From an uncultured Lachnospiraceae bacterium (GTDB lineage Bacteria > Bacillota > Clostridia > Lachnospirales > Lachnospiraceae), in the NCBI GenBank assembly GCA_958446555.1, contig CAUCWU010000167.1, positions 1 through 5,884 on the forward strand: a stretch of 5,884 bases of DNA, in the 5' to 3' direction. Every line of letters begins with the position of its first letter. Position 1 is the first letter of the stretch. The notes beneath the pieces were generated by a model. It did no database searches. It worked only from the letters and a program-made list of their open reading frames with translations, and was not told the DNA's origin. Shown here one piece after another: positions 1 to 5,884 of this stretch. The translations under genes were made by a program, and so were the position numbers.

Positions 1-666
1 TGATACAGCTGCCACTGACTCTGCAATCTCGTTTACTGGATAAGCATCAATCTCCCAGCCAAACTTTAACTGAGCCTCTACCTTATCACCCTCTGTTACT
101 GCAACATTTCTCATATTATCAGCAACACGCATAACACGGATATGACTGCTCTCTACAACACCAATTGCTGTGCGCATCCAGCTTCCAATCTTCTTCTGAA
201 GCTTCTCGTCAGACCAGTGACCAACTACAACCTTACGCTCAATGCCCATACGTGTTACCATATGACCAAACTCTCTGTCACCATGTGCTGACTGATTCTC
301 ATTCATGAAATCCATATCGATTGTGTCATATGGAATTTCCATGTTAAACTGAGTATGAAGATGAAGCAATGGCTTTCTGTACTCCTGAAGACCAAGAATC
401 CAAGACTTTGCAGGAGAGAATGTGTGCATCCAAACGATCACACCTGCACACTCCTCGTCGATATTAGCCTCGTTGAAGGTGCGACGAATCAGCTCGTTTG
501 TGATTAAGGTTGGCTTCCAAACAACCTCGAATGGAAGATTTCCAGACTCATTTAACTTCTCTACAATAATCTTGGAATGCTCTGCTACCTTCTGCAGGCA
601 CTCGTCACCATACAGATCCTGAGATCCGGTGCAAAACCAAAACTTATAATTTTTTCCTGTTTTCAC
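1..666 (-). CDS. araA: L-arabinose isomerase, N-terminal 222 codons (runs off the left edge)
   Basis: AraA converts L-arabinose to L-ribulose in the cytoplasm, the first step from free arabinose to the pentose phosphate pathway; the family is Mn-dependent. The visible part covers about 222 of the usual ~500 residues. It reads KFWFCTGSQDLYG near the start, then VWMHTFSPAKSWI, LLHLHTQFN, IDMDFMNENQSAHGDREFG and GHWSDE, and GDKVEAQLKFGWE near the edge. These match the AraA N-terminal domain block by block, from my memory of the E. coli protein. The metal-binding glutamates and histidines lie in the missing C-terminal half, so activity cannot be judged. The start is GTG at 666-664: an in-frame TAG lies seven codons upstream (687-685), the first internal ATG is about 75 codons in, and a GGAAAGG site stands 8 nt before the GTG. 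It is the third gene of the arabinose operon, 71 bp after the GH43 gene. Identification is secure; the 3' end is unseen. Confidence 0.96.
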   Translation of the reverse strand, partial: MKTGKNYKFWFCTGSQDLYGDECLQKVAEHSKIIVEKLNESGNLPFEVVWKPTLITNELIRRTFNEANIDEECAGVIVWMHTFSPAKSWILGLQEYRKPLLHLHTQFNMEIPYDTIDMDFMNENQSAHGDREFGHMVTRMGIERKVVVGHWSDEKLQKKIGSWMRTAIGVVESSHIRVMRVADNMRNVAVTEGDKVEAQLKFGWEIDAYPVNEIAESVAAVS

Positions 667-686
667 TTTCGTAACCTTTCCTTCCT
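667..686 (-). promoter_or_regulatory. Ribosome binding site fixing the GTG start of araA
   Basis: On the minus strand a purine run, AGGAAGGAAAGG (686-675), precedes the GTG by 8 nt. Its GGAAAGG part is at a normal Shine-Dalgarno distance. The overlapping TAG stop in the araA frame at 687-685 rules out any earlier start, so this site and the GTG define the N-terminus. The rest of the 71-bp gap up to the GH43 stop is AT-rich, and I see no convincing terminator or complete promoter in it. Confidence 0.75.
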
Positions 687-737
687 ATATTATGTATTGT
701 ATACTTACGAATTGCTCTGCCCATGTAACTTTTGATC

Positions 738-1712
738 CTAGTATTCAAAGATCGGGCGTCCGTTTTCGTCGTACTGCACCTTTAACAGATGAGCATGACG
801 ATTTGGATCATACAACGGATCCTTTGTCTTGATGCCATCATATGTTCTTGCATGGTAGACCATGATATCATTGCCATCTTCATCAGTTGTAAAGCTGTTG
901 TGTCCTGGTCCATACAGACCCTTTTCTGGATCTGTTTCCAATACTGGCATACGCTCCTTTGTCCAGGAAGCCGGATCCAAAAGATCTGCATTTTCATCGG
1001 CGCTTAAAAGGCCAACACAATAGCACGAGCCTGTTCCGCTGGCAGAAAATGTAAGCCAGATCTTTCCATTATGCTTTAACACTGCCGGTCCCTCATTTAC
1101 CCAAAACAAAATGCGCTCCCAATCATAATCTGGCGTTGTAATCATCTCCATTACAGTTGCTAACTTATTTGGTGCTGCCATTTTTGCAATATAAAGATTG
1201 GAAATGTTGGATGCCTTCTGGGCCCAAACATAATAATAATCACCCTTGTGCTCAAAGATTGTTGCATCCAGTGAAAAATCTGTAAAGGAAAATGGATCAT
1301 CATCACAGCCCTTCATAGGACCAAGCTCGCTCCACTCACCTATCATCGGATCACCATCGCACTCAAGTACATATGGACGAATCTTCCACACATCCTCTGC
1401 CTCACCTGCTGCAAAATAAATATACCATTTTCCATAGACAAAATGAAGCTCTGGCGCCCAGATATGGCAGCTCATAAGACCATGCTCATGCTTTACCCAA
1501 ATCTGACGCTCCTTTGCATCCTTTAAGCCATTTAAAGTCTTGCTGCTTCGAAGCAGAATACGGTCATAGGCCGGGTATGATGCAGTAAAATAATAGGTGC
1601 CATCGGCAGCCTTGCACACAAATGGATCAGCACGCTGCTCAATGAAAGGTTCATTGTACTCGGTGATAGGTCCATTTTTTTCAAGTGACTGCCAGTTTGT
1701 TTTCTCATCCAT
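738..1712 (-). CDS. Glycoside hydrolase family 43, probable intracellular alpha-L-arabinofuranosidase or related exo-glycosidase
   Basis: This 324-residue protein is a single-domain GH43 five-bladed beta-propeller. The three catalytic acids of the family are all visible: the general base Asp29 in RADPF, the pKa-tuning Asp149 in FSLDATIFEH, and the general acid Glu207 in NEGPAV. WAPELH (85-90) and GPGHNSF, with the conserved His271, also fit the family. There is no signal peptide, membrane segment or carbohydrate-binding module, so it should act in the cytoplasm on imported oligosaccharides. GH43 includes arabinofuranosidases, beta-xylosidases and arabinanases. The exo-arabinofuranosidase call rests on small size and on its place between a GH51 arabinofuranosidase and araA, so it is inference. 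The start ATG lies 21 bp after the GH51 stop and is preceded by a GGGGG run with a 9-nt spacer, a weak non-standard ribosome site. This may mean translation depends partly on ribosomes from the upstream gene. Family is certain, exact substrate is not. Confidence 0.92.
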   Translation of the reverse strand: MDEKTNWQSLEKNGPITEYNEPFIEQRADPFVCKAADGTYYFTASYPAYDRILLRSSKTLNGLKDAKERQIWVKHEHGLMSCHIWAPELHFVYGKWYIYFAAGEAEDVWKIRPYVLECDGDPMIGEWSELGPMKGCDDDPFSFTDFSLDATIFEHKGDYYYVWAQKASNISNLYIAKMAAPNKLATVMEMITTPDYDWERILFWVNEGPAVLKHNGKIWLTFSASGTGSCYCVGLLSADENADLLDPASWTKERMPVLETDPEKGLYGPGHNSFTTDEDGNDIMVYHARTYDGIKTKDPLYDPNRHAHLLKVQYDENGRPIFEY

Positions 1713-1733
1713 TACTGATACCCCCGCTTTGGC

Positions 1734-3239
1734 TTATTCTACAGTTACAGTAAGATGAAGAACACTGCACTTTGGAAGTGTAAGCTTAAGTCCATCATCT
1801 GTCAGCTTAACATCATCAAATGACGTACACTTTACCTGATCTGGGTTGTCAAAGGTATTATGCTCATGCATCTCACCTGTCAAAATCATACCGGAAACAT
1901 CCACAGCCTTGCCGCTATCTAAAATGACATCAATCGGATAATCCTCAGTGACAGACTCATTTGTCAGTGTGATATGCATCTTTCCATCCTTGCCCATGGA
2001 CACAGACTCTGTCATGTTAGGTGCCTGATGACCCTCTGGTCCAACCATTGCTGTCTCAAGTGTACTGTCAAGAAGCTCAGCATCCTGATGAGCCTGATAC
2101 AGATAAAATACAAACCAGGTCGGTGTCTTAATCATACGCTCGCCATCTGTGAGAATTACAGACTGAAGTACATTAACCATCTGTGCGATATTTGCCATCT
2201 TAACGCGGTCACAATGCTTATTGAAGATATTTAAGTTAATTCCTGCAACAAGTGCATCACGCATTGTATTCTGCTGATATAAGAAACCTGGGTTTGTGCC
2301 TGGCTCTACATCAAACCAACATCCCCACTCATCAACGATCATGCCGACCTTCTTCTCTGGGTCATACTTATCCATGATTGCACCATGGCGAGTCACAAGT
2401 TCCTCCATGTAATATGTACGCTTCATTGTTTCATACCACTCGGTCTCAGTGAAGTCTGTTGCACTTCCCTTATGCTCCCATCCGCCTGGATGCGTATAAT
2501 AATGAAGTGACAAACCATCCATTGCACCGTGTGCTTCCTTTGCCATACGGCGATTGGTTGTCTCAAGCACCTTCTCAGTCCACTCGTAGTCGTCTACATT
2601 GGCACCACAAGCAATCTTGCTGATCGGTGCTGCATTGTTATAATTTCTCACATAGGTCTGATAACGGCGATATGCCATACCATACTGCTCTGGAAGCATG
2701 TTTCCACCGCAGCCCCAGTTTTCATTGCCGACACCAAAATAGTCAACCTTCCACGGCTTTTCATGACCGTTCTTTGCACGAAGGTCTGCCATTGGTGATA
2801 CACCATCAAATGTCATATATTCAACCCATTCAGACATTTCCTGAACAGTTCCGCTTCCCACATTTCCGTTGATGTAGGTCTTGCATCCAAGCTGACGGCA
2901 CAGTTCCATAAACTCATGAGTACCAAAGCTGTTGTCCTCAACAACACCGCCCCAGTGGGTATTGATCATCTTCTTTCTGCTTTCCTTCGGGCCAATACCG
3001 TCCTTCCAGTGATATTCATCGGCAAAGCAGCCACCCGGCCAACGAAGAACTGGAACATGAATCTCCTTTAATGCCTCAACGACATCATTTCTCATACCGT
3101 TTGTGTTCGGAATCGGAGAATTTTCTCCTACATAAAGGCCTTCATAGATGCAGCGTCCCAGATGTTCAGAAAAATGTCCCTGAATCTCCGGATTGATATG
3201 TCCTTTGATCACGTCTGGGCGAATATGTAATTTTGCCAT
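1734..3239 (-). CDS. Intracellular alpha-L-arabinofuranosidase, glycoside hydrolase family 51
   Basis: The enzyme removes terminal alpha-L-arabinofuranosyl residues from arabinan- or arabinoxylan-derived oligosaccharides by the retaining mechanism. Its 501 residues match the usual ~500 of the bacterial AbfA type. An N-terminal segment containing HFSEHLGRCIYEG (22-34) and RWPGGCFADEYHW (66-78) leads into a TIM barrel. The acid/base is Glu173 in GVGNENWGCGG, and the nucleophile is Glu304 in IVDEWG. A C-terminal beta-sandwich follows, ending near residue 500. Both catalytic residues are intact. No signal peptide is present, so it is cytoplasmic; family members are commonly hexamers. The start ATG has an excellent AAGGAGG site 6 nt upstream (3252-3246). 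It is the first gene of the arabinose operon, followed 21 bp later by the GH43 gene, and lies behind the promoter and inverted repeat in the 3240-3494 gap. Similar enzymes are named abfA, but the symbol is left blank because paralogues are common. Confidence 0.96.
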   Translation of the reverse strand: MAKLHIRPDVIKGHINPEIQGHFSEHLGRCIYEGLYVGENSPIPNTNGMRNDVVEALKEIHVPVLRWPGGCFADEYHWKDGIGPKESRKKMINTHWGGVVEDNSFGTHEFMELCRQLGCKTYINGNVGSGTVQEMSEWVEYMTFDGVSPMADLRAKNGHEKPWKVDYFGVGNENWGCGGNMLPEQYGMAYRRYQTYVRNYNNAAPISKIACGANVDDYEWTEKVLETTNRRMAKEAHGAMDGLSLHYYTHPGGWEHKGSATDFTETEWYETMKRTYYMEELVTRHGAIMDKYDPEKKVGMIVDEWGCWFDVEPGTNPGFLYQQNTMRDALVAGINLNIFNKHCDRVKMANIAQMVNVLQSVILTDGERMIKTPTWFVFYLYQAHQDAELLDSTLETAMVGPEGHQAPNMTESVSMGKDGKMHITLTNESVTEDYPIDVILDSGKAVDVSGMILTGEMHEHNTFDNPDQVKCTSFDDVKLTDDGLKLTLPKCSVLHLTVTVE

Positions 3240-3245
3240 AACAAA

Positions 3246-3252
3246 CCTCCTT
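3246..3252 (-). promoter_or_regulatory. Strong Shine-Dalgarno site of the GH51 gene
   Basis: The minus strand reads AAGGAGG with a 6-nt spacer to the ATG at 3239-3237. This is the strongest ribosome binding site in the window and fits a highly expressed first gene of a catabolic operon. Confidence 0.85.
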
Positions 3253-3273
3253 GGAATTTAATTTGTTATTTCA

Positions 3274-3303
3274 ATTTTACAACTTGTACCCTCGTATTGA
3301 CAA
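3274..3303 (-). promoter_or_regulatory. Candidate sigma-A promoter of the arabinose operon (proximal)
   Basis: On the minus strand a TTGTCA -35 box (3303-3298) is followed after 18 bp by a TAAAAT -10 box (3279-3274), each 5 of 6 to consensus. A start near 3267 would give a leader of about 27 nt with the AAGGAGG site inside. The -35 box and the spacer are covered by the inverted repeat at 3279-3308. The region is AT-rich, so a chance match is possible. Confidence 0.5.
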
Positions 3304-3308
3304 GTTGT
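3279..3308. promoter_or_regulatory. Operator-like perfect inverted repeat over the GH51 promoter
   Basis: The arms ACAACTTGT (3279-3287) and ACAAGTTGT (3300-3308) are exact reverse complements separated by 12 bp. Their centres are 21 bp apart, about two helical turns, so both arms face the same side of the DNA, as expected for a dimeric regulator. The repeat spans the -35 box and spacer of the proximal promoter, so binding would block polymerase. An arabinose-responsive repressor is the natural guess, but no regulator gene is in view and I cannot assign the site to a family. There is no following T-run, so it is not a terminator. Confidence 0.6.
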
Positions 3309-3375
3309 TTCTTTACAAAATGCCTTCTTGATAGTCAGCTTTTTTCACCCATATGTAAAATTACAGACTTCTAAC

Positions 3376-3404
3376 ATTATAATTTCAAAAAGGGGCTGTG
3401 AAAA
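3376..3404 (-). promoter_or_regulatory. Second candidate promoter upstream of the GH51 gene (distal)
   Basis: A perfect TATAAT -10 box (3381-3376, minus strand) has a TTTTCA -35 box (3404-3399, 4 of 6 to consensus) at exactly 17 bp. A start near 3369 would give a leader of about 130 nt containing the inverted repeat, which would then act as a roadblock site or an RNA hairpin. Being AT-rich, the match may be accidental. Confidence 0.35.
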
Positions 3405-3416
3405 AACGCAGTCTAT

Positions 3417-3457
3417 AAAAAAAGAGAACTAGGGACTCAAAAATGAATCCCTAGTTC
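3417..3457 (-). terminator. Intrinsic terminator of the smc-ftsY-ilvA transcript
   Basis: In the minus-strand RNA a 10-bp perfect stem (GAACTAGGGA at 3457-3448 with TCCCTAGTTC at 3435-3426) continues through one U-G wobble and three more pairs to a 4-nt loop. It is followed two bases later by seven U residues (3423-3417). On the plus strand no T-run follows the stem, so it works only for minus-strand transcription. It lies about 37 bp after the threonine dehydratase stop and insulates the arabinose operon from the housekeeping block. Confidence 0.9.
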
Positions 3458-3494
3458 GCTTTCTGTGGTAGCATAGAAAAGCAAATTTTCCCAA

Positions 3495-4712
3495 TTACAG
3501 GTTTGCTCTAATTTCCTTCGGGCGGAAACCTCCCTCTGCAAGTGCAGCGATGATTTCTTTCTTGTGGCTCTCACCAAAGCTCTCCATTGTGATCTTTAAC
3601 TCAACTGCTGCGCTTCTGTTGGTTGTGATGAACTGATTGTGGTCAAGCTTAATGATATTTCCCTTTACACCTGCGATTAAGGATGCAACCTTTGCCAATT
3701 CACCCGGCTTGTCCGGAAGCAGACAGGATACGGAGAAGATTCTTCCTCTCTGGATCAGGCCGTGCTGTACGACTGAGGACATTGTGATGACATCCATATT
3801 ACCGCCACTTAAGATGGAAACGATCTTCTTATTCTTTACATTCAGATGCTTTAATGCAGCAACTGTTAAAAGACCAGAGTTTTCAACAATCATCTTATGG
3901 TTTTCGATCATATCAAGGAATGCACCGATCAGCTCCTCATCCGGAACAGTGATGATCTCATCGACATTTGCTTTGATGTACGGGAACAGCTTATCGCCAG
4001 GTGTGCGCACTGCTGTACCATCGGCAATGGTGCTGACACTTGGAAGGCTTACGATATGGTCTGCCTTTAAGGATTCCTGCATACAATTTGCACCTTCTGG
4101 CTCAACACCAATGACCTGAATCTTTGGATTTAACATCTTTGCAAGTGTGGAGACACCAGTACACAGTCCACCGCCACCGATTGGGCAAAGGATATAGTCA
4201 ACTGTTGGAAGCTCTTTGATGATCTCCATTGCGATACTTCCCTGTCCACAGGCAACATCCAGATCGTTGAAGGCGTGGATGAAGGTATAGCCATTCTCCT
4301 CTGCCAACTTCATTGCATGCTCACATGCGTCATCGTACACATCTCCGTACAGAACAACCTCTGCGCCATAGCTCTTGGTGCGGTTGATCTTAATTAATGG
4401 TGTGCTCGTCGGCATAACGATGACTGCCTTTGCGTGATACAGCTTTGCTGCATAGGCAACACCCTGTGCATGGTTTCCTGCTGATGCGGTGATGATTCCC
4501 TTTGCACGCTCCTCCTCGCTTAATGTAGAAATCTTATAATAAGCACCTCTTACCTTGTAAGCGCCGGTGTACTGCATATTCTCTGGCTTGAAATAGACCT
4601 TATTTCCAGTCTGGTTTGAGAAATACTCGCTGTACTTTAATTTTGTCTCCAGTGTGACGCGGCTGACGATCTCACTGGCTTCCTCAAATTTCTCTAATGT
4701 TAATTCTTCCAT
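3495..4712 (-). CDS. ilvA: Threonine ammonia-lyase (threonine dehydratase), medium form with one ACT-type domain
   Basis: This PLP enzyme deaminates L-threonine to 2-oxobutanoate and ammonia, the entry to isoleucine synthesis or to fermentative threonine breakdown. The 405 residues form a fold-type II catalytic domain (about 1-320) and one ACT-like domain (about 325-403, starting RIFSVSCLLPDKPGELAK). The PLP lysine is Lys53 in YTGAYKVRGA; SAGNHAQG (77-84) binds cofactor and substrate carboxylate; GGGGL (179-183) holds the PLP phosphate; SGGN (302-305) lies near the pyridine nitrogen. The length is between TdcB (~330, no regulatory domain) and E. coli IlvA (~514, two ACT-like domains), matching the single-ACT medium form. 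The lysine motif has AYK where SFK is usual. An AGAAAGG site lies 8 nt before the ATG. It starts 29 bp after ftsY with no terminator between, so it is probably cotranscribed. Whether it is biosynthetic (ilvA) or catabolic (tdcB-like) cannot be settled from sequence; the symbol is provisional. Confidence 0.93.
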   Translation of the reverse strand: MEELTLEKFEEASEIVSRVTLETKLKYSEYFSNQTGNKVYFKPENMQYTGAYKVRGAYYKISTLSEEERAKGIITASAGNHAQGVAYAAKLYHAKAVIVMPTSTPLIKINRTKSYGAEVVLYGDVYDDACEHAMKLAEENGYTFIHAFNDLDVACGQGSIAMEIIKELPTVDYILCPIGGGGLCTGVSTLAKMLNPKIQVIGVEPEGANCMQESLKADHIVSLPSVSTIADGTAVRTPGDKLFPYIKANVDEIITVPDEELIGAFLDMIENHKMIVENSGLLTVAALKHLNVKNKKIVSILSGGNMDVITMSSVVQHGLIQRGRIFSVSCLLPDKPGELAKVASLIAGVKGNIIKLDHNQFITTNRSAAVELKITMESFGESHKKEIIAALAEGGFRPKEIRANL

Positions 4713-4741
4713 TTGTTATGCCTTTCTTTTTTATTTCGTAA

Positions 4742-5689
4742 TTATTGCTCAGAACCGGTATCTTTTCGGTCAAACAAAGCGGTGACAAACTGCTCAGAGT
4801 TAAACTTTTGCAGATCGTCAATTCGCTCGCCGACACCGATATATTTTACCGGAATTCCAAGCTCGGACTGGATCGCCACTGCGATTCCACCCTTTGCGGT
4901 TCCGTCCATTTTGGTTAAGATGATGCCGTTGATATCGGCTACCTCCATGAACTGTTTTGCCTGTGAAAGCGCATTCTGACCAGTCGTTCCATCGAGAACC
5001 AAAAGAGTTTCGCGGTAAGCCTCTGGATACTCCTTGTCGATGATTCTATTGATCTTTTTTAACTCTTCCATCAGATTCTTTTTATTATGAAGACGACCGG
5101 CTGTGTCGCAGATTAGTACATCTGTATTTCTAGCCTTTGCTGCCTGAATTGCATCAAAGATAACAGCGGCCGGGTCGGAACCTTCCTTATGAGAGATAAC
5201 GCCAACATTGGCTCTCTTTCCCCATTCCTCTAGCTGGTCAATCGCTGCTGCACGGAATGTATCAGCTGCTGCTAAAAGAACACTGTTTCCCTCTGCCTTT
5301 AACTGGTCAGCCAATTTTCCGATTGATGTTGTCTTTCCAACACCATTGACACCGATGACAAGCACAACTGATTTTCTGTGCTCAAATTCATAGGCATTCT
5401 CGCCCAAATCCATCTGACGGCGAATGCTGTCGATTAAAACCTCTTTACACTCCTGAGGCTCCTTCAAATGAAGCTCTTTTACTTTCTGCTTCATATCAGT
5501 CAAAATCTTTTCAGTCGCATCCACACCCAAATCGCCCATAATCAGGATTTCCTCGATCTCCTCATAGAAATCGTCGTCAATATCAGTGAAGCCTCTGAAA
5601 ACAGAATCGATTCCGGAGACGATGCTGTTTCTTGTCTTTGTAAGACCTTCCTTTAAACGGGCAAAAAATCCTTTTTTCTTTTCTTCCAT
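4742..5689 (-). CDS. ftsY: Signal recognition particle receptor FtsY
   Basis: FtsY is the SRP GTPase that docks the Ffh-ribosome complex at the membrane and passes the nascent chain to SecYEG. The 315 residues comprise the helical N domain (about 10-95) and the GTPase G domain (about 105-305). Visible motifs are the P-loop GVNGVGKT (113-120), the SRP-GTPase insertion motif DTFRAAA (143-149), DTAGR (195-199), the guanine-specifying TKMD (259-262) and GVGE (285-288). The acidic A domain of E. coli FtsY is absent. The protein begins with a basic, amphipathic stretch (KKKGFFARLKEGLTKTR) of the kind that contacts lipid, as in other short Gram-positive FtsY proteins. A GAGG core 6 nt upstream of the ATG supports the start. 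The gene lies 23 bp after smc, an order typical of Firmicutes, and 29 bp before the threonine dehydratase gene. All GTPase motifs look intact. Confidence 0.97.
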   Translation of the reverse strand: MEEKKKGFFARLKEGLTKTRNSIVSGIDSVFRGFTDIDDDFYEEIEEILIMGDLGVDATEKILTDMKQKVKELHLKEPQECKEVLIDSIRRQMDLGENAYEFEHRKSVVLVIGVNGVGKTTSIGKLADQLKAEGNSVLLAAADTFRAAAIDQLEEWGKRANVGVISHKEGSDPAAVIFDAIQAAKARNTDVLICDTAGRLHNKKNLMEELKKINRIIDKEYPEAYRETLLVLDGTTGQNALSQAKQFMEVADINGIILTKMDGTAKGGIAVAIQSELGIPVKYIGVGERIDDLQKFNSEQFVTALFDRKDTGSEQ

Positions 5690-5712
5690 AGTCCACCTCG
5701 TTATTCCAGTAT

Positions 5713-5884
5713 TTATTTATCTAGATCCTTTTCGATCAGGTTTACGCTGACCAGAGTGGATACACCCTTCTCCTGCATTGTGATTCCATACAGTCGGTCG
5801 GCTGATGTCATTGTGCCACGGCGGTGGGTGATGACGATAAACTGCGTGTTTGCGGTCAGCTTATGCAAATAGTTTGCAAAGCGT
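5713..5884 (-). CDS. smc: Chromosome partition protein Smc, last 56 codons (runs off the right edge)
   Basis: Only the extreme C-terminus of the SMC ATPase is present, starting one base inside the right edge and ending at TAA (5715-5713). It reads QFIVITHRRGTM, then ADRLYGITMQEKGVSTLVSVNL, and ends IEKDLDK. The first block is the strand and switch-histidine region of the C-terminal ATPase half; the second is the highly conserved SMC tail. The full protein, about 1,190 residues in relatives, forms a coiled-coil dimer with ScpA and ScpB that loads at the origin and organises and segregates the chromosome. The hinge, the coiled coils and the Walker A and B motifs lie outside the window. The 23-bp gap to ftsY has the ftsY ribosome site and no terminator, supporting cotranscription. 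The identification is firm despite the short fragment. Confidence 0.95.
   Translation of the reverse strand, partial: RFANYLHKLTANTQFIVITHRRGTMTSADRLYGITMQEKGVSTLVSVNLIEKDLDK

Noticed and set aside
422..622. A 66-codon plus-strand open reading frame
   Set aside because: It is antisense to araA, whose translation matches the known family throughout, and its product has no family features.
685..710. AT-rich stretch with GTATACAATAC and CATAAT upstream of araA, considered as an internal promoter or operator
   Set aside because: No -35 box is found at 16-18 bp from any of the possible -10 boxes, and the 4-bp inverted arms are too short to mean anything.
3334..3348. Possible cre-like site for catabolite repression upstream of GH51
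   Set aside because: The conserved central CG is missing and several other positions fail, so it does not fit the consensus.
3396..3411. Short hairpin CTGTG / CGCAG with an A6 loop, considered as a second terminator, a CcpA cre site or an insertion-element end
   Set aside because: Five pairs with one wobble on the plus strand and one mismatch on the minus strand is too weak for a terminator. It lacks the central CG spacing of cre, and there is no partner repeat or target duplication for an element.
3637..4119. A 160-codon plus-strand open reading frame antisense to the threonine dehydratase gene
   Set aside because: It lies wholly inside a gene with intact family motifs, has no recognisable domain, and is best explained as a codon-bias shadow.
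4713..4979. An 88-codon plus-strand open reading frame starting in the gap before the threonine dehydratase gene
   Set aside because: It mostly overlaps the ftsY 3' end in antisense and has no recognisable product. The sequence before its ATG is the reverse strand of the dehydratase start region, not a convincing ribosome site.

Overview
The window looks like a piece of the chromosome of a Gram-positive anaerobe of the Firmicutes (Bacillota), most likely a gut Lachnospiraceae-type clostridium. This rests on the smc-ftsY gene order, a short FtsY, the medium (single ACT domain) form of threonine dehydratase, moderate-GC genes with AT-rich intergenic DNA, strong AGGAGG-type ribosome binding sites, and cytoplasmic arabinofuranosidases. 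The genus is not determined. All six genes are read from the minus strand, so transcription runs from high to low coordinates.

Reading in the direction of transcription, the first block (5884 down to 3417) is housekeeping. It holds the 3' end of smc (chromosome condensation ATPase), then ftsY (signal recognition particle receptor) after 23 bp, then a threonine ammonia-lyase of the ilvA medium type after 29 bp. A clear intrinsic terminator lies about 40 bp past the last stop codon. The short gaps and the lack of a visible terminator between genes suggest one transcript.

A 255-bp gap (3240-3494) separates the two blocks. It contains the terminator, two candidate promoters and a perfect 9+9 bp inverted repeat that sits across the promoter nearest the next gene, which is how a repressor operator would be placed.

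The second block (3239 down to the left edge) is an arabinose module: a GH51 alpha-L-arabinofuranosidase, a GH43 glycosidase (probably also an arabinofuranosidase or a related exo-enzyme), and the first 222 codons of L-arabinose isomerase (araA), cut off by the window edge. Neither glycosidase has a signal peptide. The inferred pathway is import of arabino-oligosaccharides, release of L-arabinose in the cytoplasm by the two glycosidases, and isomerisation to L-ribulose by AraA. The kinase, epimerase, transporter and regulator are not in view.

I found no RNA genes, mobile elements, CRISPR arrays or exotic systems. The most useful leads are the operator-like inverted repeat in front of the arabinofuranosidase operon and the placement of a regulated amino-acid enzyme directly behind smc-ftsY.
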